Positions 34,507-42,659 of a stretch of 64,000 nucleotides of DNA are shown here, piece after piece. Below the pieces are notes generated by a model that worked only from the letters and a program-made list of their open reading frames with translations, ran no database searches and was not told where the DNA came from. The stretch lies in assembly GCF_033097365.1 (NCBI RefSeq), contig NZ_AP028461.1:5456001-5520000 (forward strand). Direction: 5' to 3'. Each line of letters starts with the position of its first letter. The stretch's first letter is position 1. The stretch comes from Actinoplanes sichuanensis (GTDB taxonomy: Bacteria > Actinomycetota > Actinomycetes > Mycobacteriales > Micromonosporaceae). The position numbers and the translations under genes were made by a program.

Positions 34507-35298
34507 CTACTCCTTGATCGCGACGCCGCAGTATTGATTCACGTCGGCGCCCGGCTCACCCTCCGGCCGCCACCTGTTGCACGGCACCACGCCCGGTTCG
34601 AGCAGCCGCAGGCCGTCGAAGAACTCGGTGATCTGCGCCGAACTCCGATACTTGATCTTCGGGGTGCCCCGCTCGTTCCAGAAGTCGACGATCCGGTGCG
34701 CCTCCGCGGTGTTGATGTCGTGACAGCCGTGCGCGATCGCGAGGTAGCTGCCCGGCGCCAACGCGTCGACGAGCTGCCGGATCACCGCCCGGGCCGCCTC
34801 GTCGTCCCGGATGAAGTGCACGATCCCGAGCAGTGTCAACGCGATCGGCTGGGAGAAGTCGAGGGTGTCCCGGGCCGCCCGCAGGATCGACTCGGGATCG
34901 TTGAGGTCGGCCTCGACGTAGTTGGTGCCGCCCTCGGGGGTGCCGGACAGCAGGGCCCGGGCGTGCACCAGGACCAGCGGATCGTTGTCGACGTAGACGA
35001 CCCGGGTCTCCGGCGCCACGGCCTGCGCGACCTGGTGGGTGTTGTCGGCCGTCGGCAGACCGGTGCCGATGTCCAGGATCTGCCGGATCCCGCCGTCGCG
35101 GACCAGGTGCTCCACCGAGCGGCGCAGGAACCTCCGGTCCTCCCGGGCGAGCGCCACGATCGACGGCAGCATCCCGGCGATCGCGTCCCCGGCCTCCCGG
35201 TCGGCCTGGAAGTTGTCCTTGCCACCGAGCCAGTAGTTCCACAACCGCGCCGAATGCGGCGTACCGGTGTCCAGATTCGTCCCCGCCGCCTCAGCCAC
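34507..35298 (-). CDS. SAM-dependent methyltransferase, DUF574/Methyltransf_19 family
   Basis: This 263-residue protein starts at GTG 35298, six bases after GGAGG; ATG 35304 sits immediately against the ribosome site and is less likely. Family features are NTGTPHSARLWNYWLGGKDN-like (TGTPHSARLWNYWLGGKDNF), ILDIGTGLPTADNTHQ (SAM loop), VVYVDNDPLVLVHARALL and TLLGIVHFIRDDE. Such proteins are very abundant in actinomycetes, with unknown substrates. Confidence 0.93.
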   Translation of the reverse strand: MAEAAGTNLDTGTPHSARLWNYWLGGKDNFQADREAGDAIAGMLPSIVALAREDRRFLRRSVEHLVRDGGIRQILDIGTGLPTADNTHQVAQAVAPETRVVYVDNDPLVLVHARALLSGTPEGGTNYVEADLNDPESILRAARDTLDFSQPIALTLLGIVHFIRDDEAARAVIRQLVDALAPGSYLAIAHGCHDINTAEAHRIVDFWNERGTPKIKYRSSAQITEFFDGLRLLEPGVVPCNRWRPEGEPGADVNQYCGVAIKE

Positions 35299-35416
35299 GA
35301 ACATCCTCCGTCAGTCCACAGTGCACATCGACGGCGCCCATGATGCCGCACTTCCACCCTTATCTCCACCCCGCGGTGGTGCCGCTCCACCCGGCACTCT
35401 CCGTAACGTCCGGGCC

Positions 35417-35656
35417 ATGGATGAGAACCGTAGGAAAGCCGTCAACTACCTGCTCACCGGCGACCGGGAAGGCAGCCCGACCACCCGGATCGCCGGGGAG
35501 ATCCTGGGCCGGGCCACCGCCCGCGACGGTGGCCGCATCACCGGCCGGGTCATCGTCGCGGGCCTGGTCATACTGGGCGTGGCGGGCCTCGCCTTCGTCG
35601 CCTACCGTCTGCTGATGCTCGACCTGATCCTGACCCTGGTGGGAGAGTCCGATTGA
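35417..35656 (+). CDS. Small membrane protein preceding a two-component pair
   Basis: This 79-residue protein starts at ATG 35417. The N-terminal half is hydrophilic (ENRRKAVNYLLTGDREGSPT), the C-terminal half one or two membrane helices (VIVAGLVILGVAGLAFVAY; LLMLDLILTLV). Its stop overlaps the TTG start of the histidine kinase (TTGA), so it is coupled to that gene and may belong to the sensing system. No family recognised. Confidence 0.75.
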   Translation: MDENRRKAVNYLLTGDREGSPTTRIAGEILGRATARDGGRITGRVIVAGLVILGVAGLAFVAYRLLMLDLILTLVGESD

Positions 35657-36855
35657 CCTTCCGGGACGGCGTCCGCCGGCTCCGGGCCGACGATCCGGAG
35701 ACCGGCTGGCTGGTCCGGATCGTCCTCAGCGCCCTGATGCTGTGGGCCTTCCTGACCGCGGGTGCGGCGAGCCCCGGCGTCCGGCCGGTGCTCGCCGCCG
35801 CCCTCACCGGGTGGTTCGTCTTCCTGGCGGCCGATCACCGCTCGCCGCGGGTGTCGCGGGCGGCGCTCGCCGTGGCGGCGCTGCTCCCGGCGACGGTCGC
35901 CGGGCTGCCGGACGACGCGCACTCGCTGCTCTACCTGTATGCGGCGCTGTTCACGTTCGTGCTACTGCCCCGCACCCCGATGTGGGCGATCCTCACCCTC
36001 ACCGCGGCGGTCCTGATCGCCCTGCTCACCGGGCTGTGGCTGGCCGGGCGCGGGCCCGCCGCGATGCTCACCCAACCGGCACTGATCGCGGTGCTCGTGC
36101 TGTTCAGCCTGCATCGGCGCGAGCATCGGCTGCGCGCCGAACAGACGGCGCTCCTGCTCGAACAGACCTCCCGCACACAGCAGGCGCAGGCCCGGGCGGC
36201 GGCCCTCGACGAACGCGCCCGGATCGCCCGGGAACTGCACGACGTCCTCGCGCATTCGCTGGGCGCTCTGGGCGTACAGCTGGAGGTCGCCGAGGCACAG
36301 CTGACCGAGAGGGGCGACGTCGTCGGAGCCGCCGCCCGCATCCGGAGGGCCCGGCGCCTCGCCGCCGAAGGCCTGGCCGAGGCTCGTTCGGCGGTCGCCG
36401 CCTTACGCGCCGACGTGCCGCCGCTGCCGCGGGCACTGGCCACCCTGGCGGCGGCCTTCCGTTCCGATCACCACGCCGCGATCACGCTGCGCTTCGAAGG
36501 TGACCATCGCTCTCTGTCGCCGCAGGCCGAGATCGCGCTGCTGCGCATCGCCCGCGAAGCCCTGACCAACGCATCCCGGCACGCTCCCGGCGCCCCGATC
36601 ACCCTGACCCTCGGTTATCTCCCGCAATGCGTCCGATTGACGGTCCGCAACCCCTTTTCTGGTACGGCCACGCCCGACCCGATCGAACCGGGCGAACCTC
36701 CTCCCCCAACCGTCCGCACGACCGCCCCCGGCGAGACCCCGCTGGCCACGCACGGGTTGATCGGGGTGCGGGAACGGGTCGCGCTGGTCGGTGGGACCAT
36801 GCGTGCCGGTGTCGAGGGCGGCGAGTGGCTGGTCGGCGTGGAGGTTCCGGAGTGA
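35653..36855 (+). CDS. Membrane sensor histidine kinase (HisKA_3 type)
   Basis: This 400-residue kinase starts at TTG 35653, coupled to the small membrane gene. About five membrane helices fill residues 20-160. The dimerisation helix carries the phospho-His in RELHDVLAHSLGALGVQLEV; the ATPase domain has EALTNASRHAPGAPITLTL and a THGLIGVRERVALVGG G-box. A Pro/Thr-rich insertion between N- and G-boxes (EPGEPPPPTVRTT) is unusual. It pairs with the next gene through a GTGA overlap. Confidence 0.93.
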   Translation: MTFRDGVRRLRADDPETGWLVRIVLSALMLWAFLTAGAASPGVRPVLAAALTGWFVFLAADHRSPRVSRAALAVAALLPATVAGLPDDAHSLLYLYAALFTFVLLPRTPMWAILTLTAAVLIALLTGLWLAGRGPAAMLTQPALIAVLVLFSLHRREHRLRAEQTALLLEQTSRTQQAQARAAALDERARIARELHDVLAHSLGALGVQLEVAEAQLTERGDVVGAAARIRRARRLAAEGLAEARSAVAALRADVPPLPRALATLAAAFRSDHHAAITLRFEGDHRSLSPQAEIALLRIAREALTNASRHAPGAPITLTLGYLPQCVRLTVRNPFSGTATPDPIEPGEPPPPTVRTTAPGETPLATHGLIGVRERVALVGGTMRAGVEGGEWLVGVEVPE

Positions 36856-37508
36856 GCGAACACCCGCTGCGGGTCGTGGTCGCCGACGACCAGGCGCTGG
36901 TCCGGGAGGGGCTGACCGCGCTACTGGAGCTGACCGAAGGCATCGAGGTGCTCGGCGCCGCCGCCGACGGTGAGCAGGCGCTGACCCTGGTCGCCGCTCA
37001 TCGGCCGGACGTAGTGCTGATGGACCTGCGCATGCCGGTGCTCGACGGGATCACCGCGACCGCCCGCATCCGTGCCGAGTTCCCCGAGGTCGCCGTGGTG
37101 GTGCTGACCACCTACGCGGACGACGACTCGATCGCGGGCGCGCTGGCCGCCGGGGCTCGCGGCTACCTGACCAAGGACGCCGGCCGAGCCGAGATCACCC
37201 TGGCCCTGCGAGCCGCGGCGGCGGGGCATGCCATGTTCGATCCGGCCGTGGCGGGCCGACTCGCCGACGCGATGTCCCGCCCGATCCCGAGCGCTCCGGT
37301 GGATCGACTACCCGACGGCCTGACCCAGCGCGAGGCCGAGGTCCTGGGACAGATCGCCGCCGGCCGGACCAACGCCGAGATAGCCGCCGCCCTGTTCGTG
37401 GCAGAGGCCACCGTCAAGACCCACATCAACAACGCCTTCGCCAAGATCGGCGCCCGCAACCGCACCGAGGCCGCCGGTTACGCCACCCGCCACGGCTTGA
37501 CCCGGTAG
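36852..37508 (+). CDS. NarL/LuxR-family response regulator
   Basis: This 218-residue regulator starts at GTG 36852 inside the kinase stop. The receiver has DD at 12-13, phospho-Asp D58 (VVLMDLRMPV), T/K switch residues (VLTTYAD, YLTKDAG); the output domain has LTQREAEVLGQIAAGRTNAE and VKTHINNAFAKIG. It is the expected partner of the kinase encoded immediately before. Confidence 0.94.
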   Translation: MSEHPLRVVVADDQALVREGLTALLELTEGIEVLGAAADGEQALTLVAAHRPDVVLMDLRMPVLDGITATARIRAEFPEVAVVVLTTYADDDSIAGALAAGARGYLTKDAGRAEITLALRAAAAGHAMFDPAVAGRLADAMSRPIPSAPVDRLPDGLTQREAEVLGQIAAGRTNAEIAAALFVAEATVKTHINNAFAKIGARNRTEAAGYATRHGLTR

Positions 37509-37530
37509 CGCCGCGCCCCGAACCGCCCGG

Positions 37531-37586
37531 GGTGGGGCCGTCCCGGTGGGGCCGTCCCGGTGGGGCCGTCCCGGTGGGGCCGTCCC
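37531..37586. repeat. 14-bp tandem repeat, four copies
   Basis: GGTGGGGCCGTCCC occurs at 37531, 37545, 37559 and 37573 without mismatch, followed by a broken fifth unit (GGTGGGTGCGGGA). It fills the gap between the response-regulator stop and the convergent antitoxin-like gene. Confidence 0.95.
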
Positions 37587-37621
37587 GGTGGGTGCGGGAC
37601 CCGCTCCGGGGGGGGCCGAGG

Positions 37622-37945
37622 TCAGGCAGCGTGGCCGGATTGGGCGGCGTGGGCTATCGCCCGGCGCAGGACCGCCACGGAGACGGTCAGGTCTCCGGCC
37701 ATGTCGGTCAGGCCGAGCTCGATCCACTCGCGGATCAGCTGGGAGTAGGGAATGCCGGCCTGATCGGCGGCGGCCCGCACGCGCTGCGCCAGCACCGGCG
37801 GGACGCGGATGCCGAGGGGCACCATGGGCTCGGTCTCCGGGGCCGGGGGCAGGCTCACCCGCACACCCTCGTGGTAGGTGACGTCGCCGGCGGCGAACGC
37901 CGCCGCGGCCGCCGAGATCTGCTCGTCGCTGTACTGCTGACTCAT
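37622..37945 (-). CDS. BrnA-like ribbon-helix-helix antitoxin
   Basis: This 107-residue protein has an unstructured N-terminus (DEQISAAAAAFAAGDVTYHEG) and a C-terminal half with VPLGIRVPPVLAQRVRAAAD then GIPYSQLIREWIELGL, typical of a beta-helix-helix RHH DNA-binding domain. ATG 37945 overlaps the upstream toxin-like stop (ATGA). The toxin-first order and RHH antitoxin are those of BrnT/BrnA modules. It probably neutralises the toxin and represses the operon. Confidence 0.7.
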   Translation of the reverse strand: MSQQYSDEQISAAAAAFAAGDVTYHEGVRVSLPPAPETEPMVPLGIRVPPVLAQRVRAAADQAGIPYSQLIREWIELGLTDMAGDLTVSVAVLRRAIAHAAQSGHAA

Positions 37946-38217
37946 GACGCGTCCGCCTCCCAGGCCTTGAACCGCACCAACTCGTCGGGGGTCATCTCGC
38001 GGGCGCCGATGATCTGCTGCCGATGCCCGCCGAGCAGCCGCACGGCGACGACGAGGGGACGGCCGGTGCCGGTGCGCCCGCTGATCGTCAGGAAATGCAC
38101 CCCGGCGCTCTCCGCGGCCAGCGGCAGACGCCGCTGGGCGGACAGAACCTGGGTGACCTCCTGCGACTCGATGTCACGCAGACGCGCCAAGGCCTCGGTC
38201 AGCCACTCGTACCCCAC
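37942..38217 (-). CDS. BrnT-like putative ribonuclease toxin
   Basis: This 91-residue protein starts at GTG 38217. After an N-terminal helix region come strands HFLTISGRTGTGRPLVVAVR and QQIIGAREMTPDELVRFKAW, resembling the RelE/BrnT fold in which the GR..LVVV and I..AR....E elements form the active face. Similarity is by eye and not strong; another small RelE-type toxin is possible. It is transcribed before the RHH protein. Confidence 0.6.
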   Translation of the reverse strand: MGYEWLTEALARLRDIESQEVTQVLSAQRRLPLAAESAGVHFLTISGRTGTGRPLVVAVRLLGGHRQQIIGAREMTPDELVRFKAWEADAS

Positions 38218-38302
38218 ACCACCAGCGTAAAACGTTCGTCAGACGGCGTCCAATGGCCCCTTCGTGACGAGTCTGTGTTTATTTGCTGGTAGACAACTAT
38301 CC

Positions 38303-38656
38303 GTGGCGGACGACTACTACACCATCGCGCTGGAACCAGCGGGCGGAAGCGCGGCGTCGCGTGTCCGGCTCGCCGGCGCGTTCGACATCGGCACCCGCGA
38401 GGACCTGCGCAAGGCGCTGCACGACCTGATCGGCGGTGATCCCGGGTCGCGGATCGTGGTGGACCTCGGGCGGGTGACGTTCATCGACTCGGAGGCGATC
38501 AACGCCCTGATCGAGGGATACCTCGCCGCCGAGCGGGACGGAATCGAGTTTCGGCTGGCCGGAGCGCGGGGCATCGTCGAACGGGTGCTGCGGGTGATCG
38601 GGCTCGACCACCTCCTGGACCCGCCGGAAGCCGGTGGTGATCAGGACCAGGTGTGA
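38303..38656 (+). CDS. STAS-domain protein (anti-sigma-factor antagonist type)
   Basis: This 117-residue protein starts at GTG 38303; an upstream in-frame start lacks a ribosome site. It spans one STAS domain: RVRLAGAFDIGTREDLRKAL, IVVDLGRVTFIDSEAINALI with the Ser normally phosphorylated by an RsbW-like kinase, and FRLAGARGIVERVLRVIGLD. It should bind an anti-sigma kinase, but none is encoded nearby. The next gene is 53 bp downstream, same strand. Confidence 0.9.
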   Translation: MADDYYTIALEPAGGSAASRVRLAGAFDIGTREDLRKALHDLIGGDPGSRIVVDLGRVTFIDSEAINALIEGYLAAERDGIEFRLAGARGIVERVLRVIGLDHLLDPPEAGGDQDQV

Positions 38657-38709
38657 CCGGGCGCTAACCTCGGGGCGCGGACAAGCACGAGGGAAGGGGC
38701 CACGGGGTC

Positions 38710-40464
38710 TTGGGGAACGGGGACGACCTGCGGCTGCTGCGCGCCTACGAGCCGGTGGCCAGGTTCACCGAGGGTGAATACTTCTTCCCCGTCTCGGTCG
38801 AGCGCTATGTCAGCCGCGCCAGCCTGTGGCGCCACGAACCGGGCCAGGGCCCGGTGCAGATCGCCGCGCCCGGTGACCTGAGCCTCGACAAGCTGGCCAC
38901 GGCCGGAGGGGCCGAACAGGGCCTCGGCCACGCGCTGTCCGGCATCGGCACCGGCGACAAACACCTCACCCACATCCCGCTGCGTGACCGGCCACCGCAT
39001 CTGTCCCGGTCCAGCCGGCTCGGCGCGGTCGGGCTCACCGGGCGGATGGTCGACACGCTCAACCGGTTCTCGCTGCTGTTCCGAGGCAGTGTGCCGGGTG
39101 GCTCGGCGGCCCGCTCGTTCCTGCTGCAGCGCGACCATCTGGAGACGAATGAGCCCACCTACTACGGGCGGGTGGTACGGGACGGGCCGTGGATCGTCTG
39201 CCAGTACTGGTTCTTCTACAACTTCAACAACTGGCGGTCGGCGTTCGGCGGGGTCAACGAGCACGAGGCCGACTGGGAGCAGGTGACCGTGTTCGTCGAC
39301 GCGGCCGCCCCGGACGGGCCGGACGGGCTGCCGGCGCCGTCGTGGGTGGTGTTCTCGGCGCACGACGAGGTGGGCGACGACCTGCGGCGCCGCTGGGACG
39401 ACCCGGATCTGACCACGGTCGGCGGCCGGCATCCGGTGGTGTTCGTCGGGGCGGGCTCGCACTCCGGGGCCTATCTGCCCGGCGACTACCTGATCACGGT
39501 CCGGCCGCCACGGCTGCGCGGCCTGGTCGGCGCGTTGCGGTGGTCGGCGCGGCTGCTGGCGCCCTGGTCCCCCGAGGATCAGAGCAACGTCGGGATTCCG
39601 TACGTGGACTACGCGCGCGGCGACGGCCGGGCGGTCGGCCCCGGCCAGTCCGAGGCGTGGCACCCGGTGCAGATCGGCGACGAGACCGGCTGGGTACGTG
39701 ACTTCCGCGGCCTGTGGGGGCGCGACACCCGGGACCGGCTCGGCGGCGAGCGCGGGCCGGCCGGGCCACGATACGGGCGCGACGGCACGGTCCGGCCGGC
39801 GTGGGCGGATCCGGTCGGCTGGGCCGGGCTGGCGAAGGTCGTACCGGATCAGGCCGAGGAGCGGCGGCTCGTCGCCATCCGTACCCAGCGTGATCTTGAT
39901 CGTCTCGCCGAGTTGGACGACGAGATAGACGCGCTGCGGCATGAGCTGACGGTGGCCGCCGCGGGTCTTCCGGCGGCCGCGCCGGAGGTGCGGTCGCTGG
40001 CCGCCCGGGAGCAGAAGCTGCTCGCGCTGCGGATGGAACGCACCCGGCTGGCCGACGAGCTGCGGCGGGCCACGACGGCGACGCCGGTCGCTCAGCATCC
40101 GCACGCCCACCTGCTGCACCGCCGGCTGCCGATCGATCAGGTCGGCGGTTTCCTGGGCCGGGCGCTGTCCTGGTGGGCGGTGCTGAGCACGCCGCTGATC
40201 CTGCTGGCCATCGGTGCCGTGGTGGCGCCGCCGCCGGTCTCCGGCCAGCTGACCGCCCTGGTGCTGCTGCTGGTGATGCTCGGCGTGGAGGGGCTGGTCC
40301 GGAAGAAGTTCCTGGCCGTGGTGCTGCGGATCCTGCTGGCGTTCGTGCTGTTCATCGTGCTGGCGGTGCTGTGGCTGGAGGGCCGCTACGTGGTGACGTT
40401 CGCCTGCGCGGCGGCCGCCCTGCTGGTGCTGCTGGTCAACATCCGCGAGGCCACCCGACGCTGA
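38710..40464 (+). CDS. Large membrane protein with Vps62-like domain, coiled coil and C-terminal helices
   Basis: This 584-residue protein starts at TTG 38710. An N-terminal soluble domain contains CQYWFFYNFNNW, NEHEADWEQVTVFVD and VFVGAGSHSGAY, a pattern like Vps62-related or putative hydrolase/lectin domains in which HEADWE and SHSG are conserved; I assign this tentatively. A charged coiled coil (about 385-450, DRLAELDDEIDALRHEL) leads to four membrane helices (about 475-575). The orientation would place the large domain in the cytoplasm. Function unknown. Confidence 0.68.
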   Translation: MGNGDDLRLLRAYEPVARFTEGEYFFPVSVERYVSRASLWRHEPGQGPVQIAAPGDLSLDKLATAGGAEQGLGHALSGIGTGDKHLTHIPLRDRPPHLSRSSRLGAVGLTGRMVDTLNRFSLLFRGSVPGGSAARSFLLQRDHLETNEPTYYGRVVRDGPWIVCQYWFFYNFNNWRSAFGGVNEHEADWEQVTVFVDAAAPDGPDGLPAPSWVVFSAHDEVGDDLRRRWDDPDLTTVGGRHPVVFVGAGSHSGAYLPGDYLITVRPPRLRGLVGALRWSARLLAPWSPEDQSNVGIPYVDYARGDGRAVGPGQSEAWHPVQIGDETGWVRDFRGLWGRDTRDRLGGERGPAGPRYGRDGTVRPAWADPVGWAGLAKVVPDQAEERRLVAIRTQRDLDRLAELDDEIDALRHELTVAAAGLPAAAPEVRSLAAREQKLLALRMERTRLADELRRATTATPVAQHPHAHLLHRRLPIDQVGGFLGRALSWWAVLSTPLILLAIGAVVAPPPVSGQLTALVLLLVMLGVEGLVRKKFLAVVLRILLAFVLFIVLAVLWLEGRYVVTFACAAAALLVLLVNIREATRR

Positions 40465-40502
40465 CCGGCCCGCGCGGGACCGCCGCCCGGTATCGTCGCC
40501 CG

Positions 40503-40928
40503 GTGGCCACCGTCCGTGTTGAGACCTCCCTGTCCGTTTCCGCCCATGTCGCCTGGGAGGCGGTGGCCGATGTCGGGGCCGTTCACGAGCGGCTGCTGCC
40601 GGGCCGGGTCGCCGCCGCCCGGATCGACGGTGACACCCGCATCCTGACCATGCCGGACGGGTGGGAGGTGCGGGAGCTGATCGTCGCGGTCGACCATGAG
40701 CAGCGGCGCCTGGCGTACGCCGTGGTGGACGGTCAGCGGATGCCGCTGACCTACCATCACGCGTCGTTCCAGGTCCTTCCGGAGGGCGACGGCAGCCGCC
40801 TGGTGTGGATCACCGACGTGCTGCCGCACCCGATGGCCGCGCACGTCGAGGCCCGGGTGTCCCGCGGCATCCTGGAGATCAAGCAGGTCCTGGAAGCCGC
40901 CGCGGCCCCGCCCGCCCCGCCGGGATGA
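40503..40928 (+). CDS. SRPBCC (polyketide cyclase/START-like) protein
   Basis: This 141-residue protein starts at GTG 40503. It has the helix-grip pattern: VRVETSLSVSAHVAWEAVAD, LPGRVAAARIDGDTRILTMP, RRLAYAVVDG, YHHASFQVLPEGDGSRLVW and a long C-terminal helix (RGILEIKQVLEAAA). The cavity would bind a hydrophobic small molecule. It is 38 bp from the membrane-protein gene and probably co-transcribed. Ligand unknown. Confidence 0.85.
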   Translation: MATVRVETSLSVSAHVAWEAVADVGAVHERLLPGRVAAARIDGDTRILTMPDGWEVRELIVAVDHEQRRLAYAVVDGQRMPLTYHHASFQVLPEGDGSRLVWITDVLPHPMAAHVEARVSRGILEIKQVLEAAAAPPAPPG

Positions 40929-40964
40929 GGCTCGCCCGTGCCGCTGAGTGCCGACGGCCGATCG

Positions 40965-41157
40965 CCCAGCGGCACACCACGGCTGCTACCGCCCACCACC
41001 CCACCACCCAGCGACACACCACGGCTGCTACCGAGCCGTTTTAGCGTTCCCGCTGTGCCGCTGGCCCACGAAAGTGCCGTTTTAGCGTTCCCGCCGTGCC
41101 GCTGGCCCACGAAAGTGCCGCTCTAACGTTCCCAGCTCACGTCGCTGGCCGGCCGCC
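40965..41157. repeat. Two adjacent short tandem-repeat sets
   Basis: CCCAGCGNCACACCACGGCT is repeated at 40965 and 41007 (42-bp period). A 41-bp unit starting GCCGTTTTAGCGTTCCCGC follows at 41035-41075 and 41076-41116 with one mismatch, then a degraded third copy to 41157. No gene is visible in the 283 bp between the SRPBCC gene and the insertion sequence; sequence 41158-41207 is the original downstream flank of the PBP gene. Confidence 0.85.
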
Positions 41158-41211
41158 CGGAACTGCCGATGTCGAGATCCCCGGCAGCTCCGCGAACACG
41201 GCGGCCGCTAG

Positions 41212-42659
41212 TACGGCAGCCGCCATTCGTGATCATGGTTGGAGTTCGAGGGTGAGGCGGCGGGCGTAGTGGGCTCGTCTGGCTCGTGCCTGGTGGCGGC
41301 GTCGCCAGTTTGACCAGCGCAGACGGTAGGCGATGCTGCGGGTTGGCCGGATCAGCAGGACGTTGATCAGACGGCGGATTTCGTTGACGGTCAGGTCGAT
41401 CATGTCGGGCTGACCGCGACGATCTGCGGTGCGGGCGTCGGCGGCGCAGATCGCGAGGACGGCGAGGGCGGCCAGGGCCAGGGTGGTGAACCGGTGCCAG
41501 GACGTCCACCGGCGGACTTGGTGCTGGTCAAGGCCGACTTGGCCTTTTCCGGCCTGAAAGCTTTCCTCCACGATCCAGCGAACTCCCGCGACCCGCACGA
41601 ACTGGGCGAGGGTGGCCGGCCCCGGTGCCCAGCAGCGGTAGAAAGCCAGCTCACCGGTCGTGGTGTTACGTCGGATGAGCAGGCTGTGCCGGCCATCGTC
41701 GTCGGGGTCACCGTCGGCGCCGACGTCGGCCAGCCAGGCCCAGTCGTAGAACCGTGGTCCTTTCGAGCCGTCACCAGCGCTGCGCCGGGTCCAGGCGGTG
41801 GCGGGCAGGTTCTCGGCGAGGCGGTCGACGCGGCAGCGGGTCTTGCCTGCGTCGATCGGCACGAGGTGATCGCAGGAGACTGCCAGCACGTAGCCGAGGC
41901 GGAGTTTGCGCAGTTCACTGCGGAGCCGGGTGTTATTGCCGTAGGCCTCGTCCGCGGCGACCCACCGGGCTGGGACCAGGGCATTCACCGCGGCGTTGAT
42001 CATGTCGTCGGCCAACTCCGAGCGGGTGGCGAACGTGACGTCCTGCGGAATGCCGGCCCGCTCGCACCGGTCACGGTCATCGGTCCAGGACTTCGGCAGG
42101 TAAACCCTGCGGTCGATCAGAGTGTGACCGTGCCTGCTCGCATAGGCGAGGAACACTCCGACCTGGGCGTTCTCGATCCGCCCGGCGGTTCCGGTGTATT
42201 GACGCTGGACACCGACCGAGTGCACGCCCTTCTTCAGATCGCCGGTCTCGTCGACCACGAGGACACCGTCAGGGTCACCGAGTCGGTCAGCGACGACCTT
42301 GCGAACGTCGTCACGCACCGCGTCAGCGTCCCACTTGGCCCGGTAGAGCAGCCGTTGCATCGCATCCGGTCGGGCATGTCCGGCCTGCTCAGCCACCTGC
42401 CAACACGTCTTGACCTCCAGGTCGGCAAGCAGCCCGGTGACGAACCCGGCCGCCGCCCGGCGGGGCTCAACCCGGCAGAACCGGCCCGCGAACGAGTCGA
42501 TCACCAGGTCGATGGTTCGTCGCCACCGAGCAGGCTCTACGCTGTGGCTCTCGGCCACCGCAAGGTCTGATGTTGTGTCCACAACGCACAGACGATCATG
42601 CGGTGGCCGTCCTTGTTCCCGCAGGATCCGAGGTCACCTCACGAACGGCGGCTGCCGTA
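41212..42659. mobile_element. IS701-like insertion sequence with intact ends
   Basis: The 1448-bp element is bounded by inverted repeats: TACGGCAGCCGCCATTCGTGA reading inward from 41212 and the same sequence with one mismatch (G for A) reading inward from 42659. CTAG flanks both ends (41208-41211 and 42660-42663), a four-base duplication agreeing with the YTAR target of the IS701 family. It holds one full-length transposase gene, so it may be mobile. The right target copy contains the stop codon of the adjacent penicillin-binding protein gene. Confidence 0.92.
41233..42582 (-). CDS. IS701-family DDE transposase
   Basis: This 449-residue transposase starts at GTG 42582. The acidic triad is visible in VLVVDETGDLKKG, WVAADEAYGNN and EESFQAGKGQVGLDQHQVR, the order and spacing of IS4-superfamily IS701 enzymes. 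The N-terminal DNA-binding part (FVTGLLADLEVKTCWQVAEQ) and basic C-terminus (RRRHQARARRAHYARR) are present. No frameshift or internal stop is seen. Confidence 0.95.
   Translation of the reverse strand: MDTTSDLAVAESHSVEPARWRRTIDLVIDSFAGRFCRVEPRRAAAGFVTGLLADLEVKTCWQVAEQAGHARPDAMQRLLYRAKWDADAVRDDVRKVVADRLGDPDGVLVVDETGDLKKGVHSVGVQRQYTGTAGRIENAQVGVFLAYASRHGHTLIDRRVYLPKSWTDDRDRCERAGIPQDVTFATRSELADDMINAAVNALVPARWVAADEAYGNNTRLRSELRKLRLGYVLAVSCDHLVPIDAGKTRCRVDRLAENLPATAWTRRSAGDGSKGPRFYDWAWLADVGADGDPDDDGRHSLLIRRNTTTGELAFYRCWAPGPATLAQFVRVAGVRWIVEESFQAGKGQVGLDQHQVRRWTSWHRFTTLALAALAVLAICAADARTADRRGQPDMIDLTVNEIRRLINVLLIRPTRSIAYRLRWSNWRRRHQARARRAHYARRLTLELQP

Noticed and set aside
38641..40119. 492-residue frame antisense to the large membrane protein
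   Set aside because: Shadow composition, no ribosome site, and it crosses the promoter of the real gene.
41494..42570. 358-residue frame antisense to the transposase
   Set aside because: Shadow frame; the transposase with its DDE residues is on the other strand.
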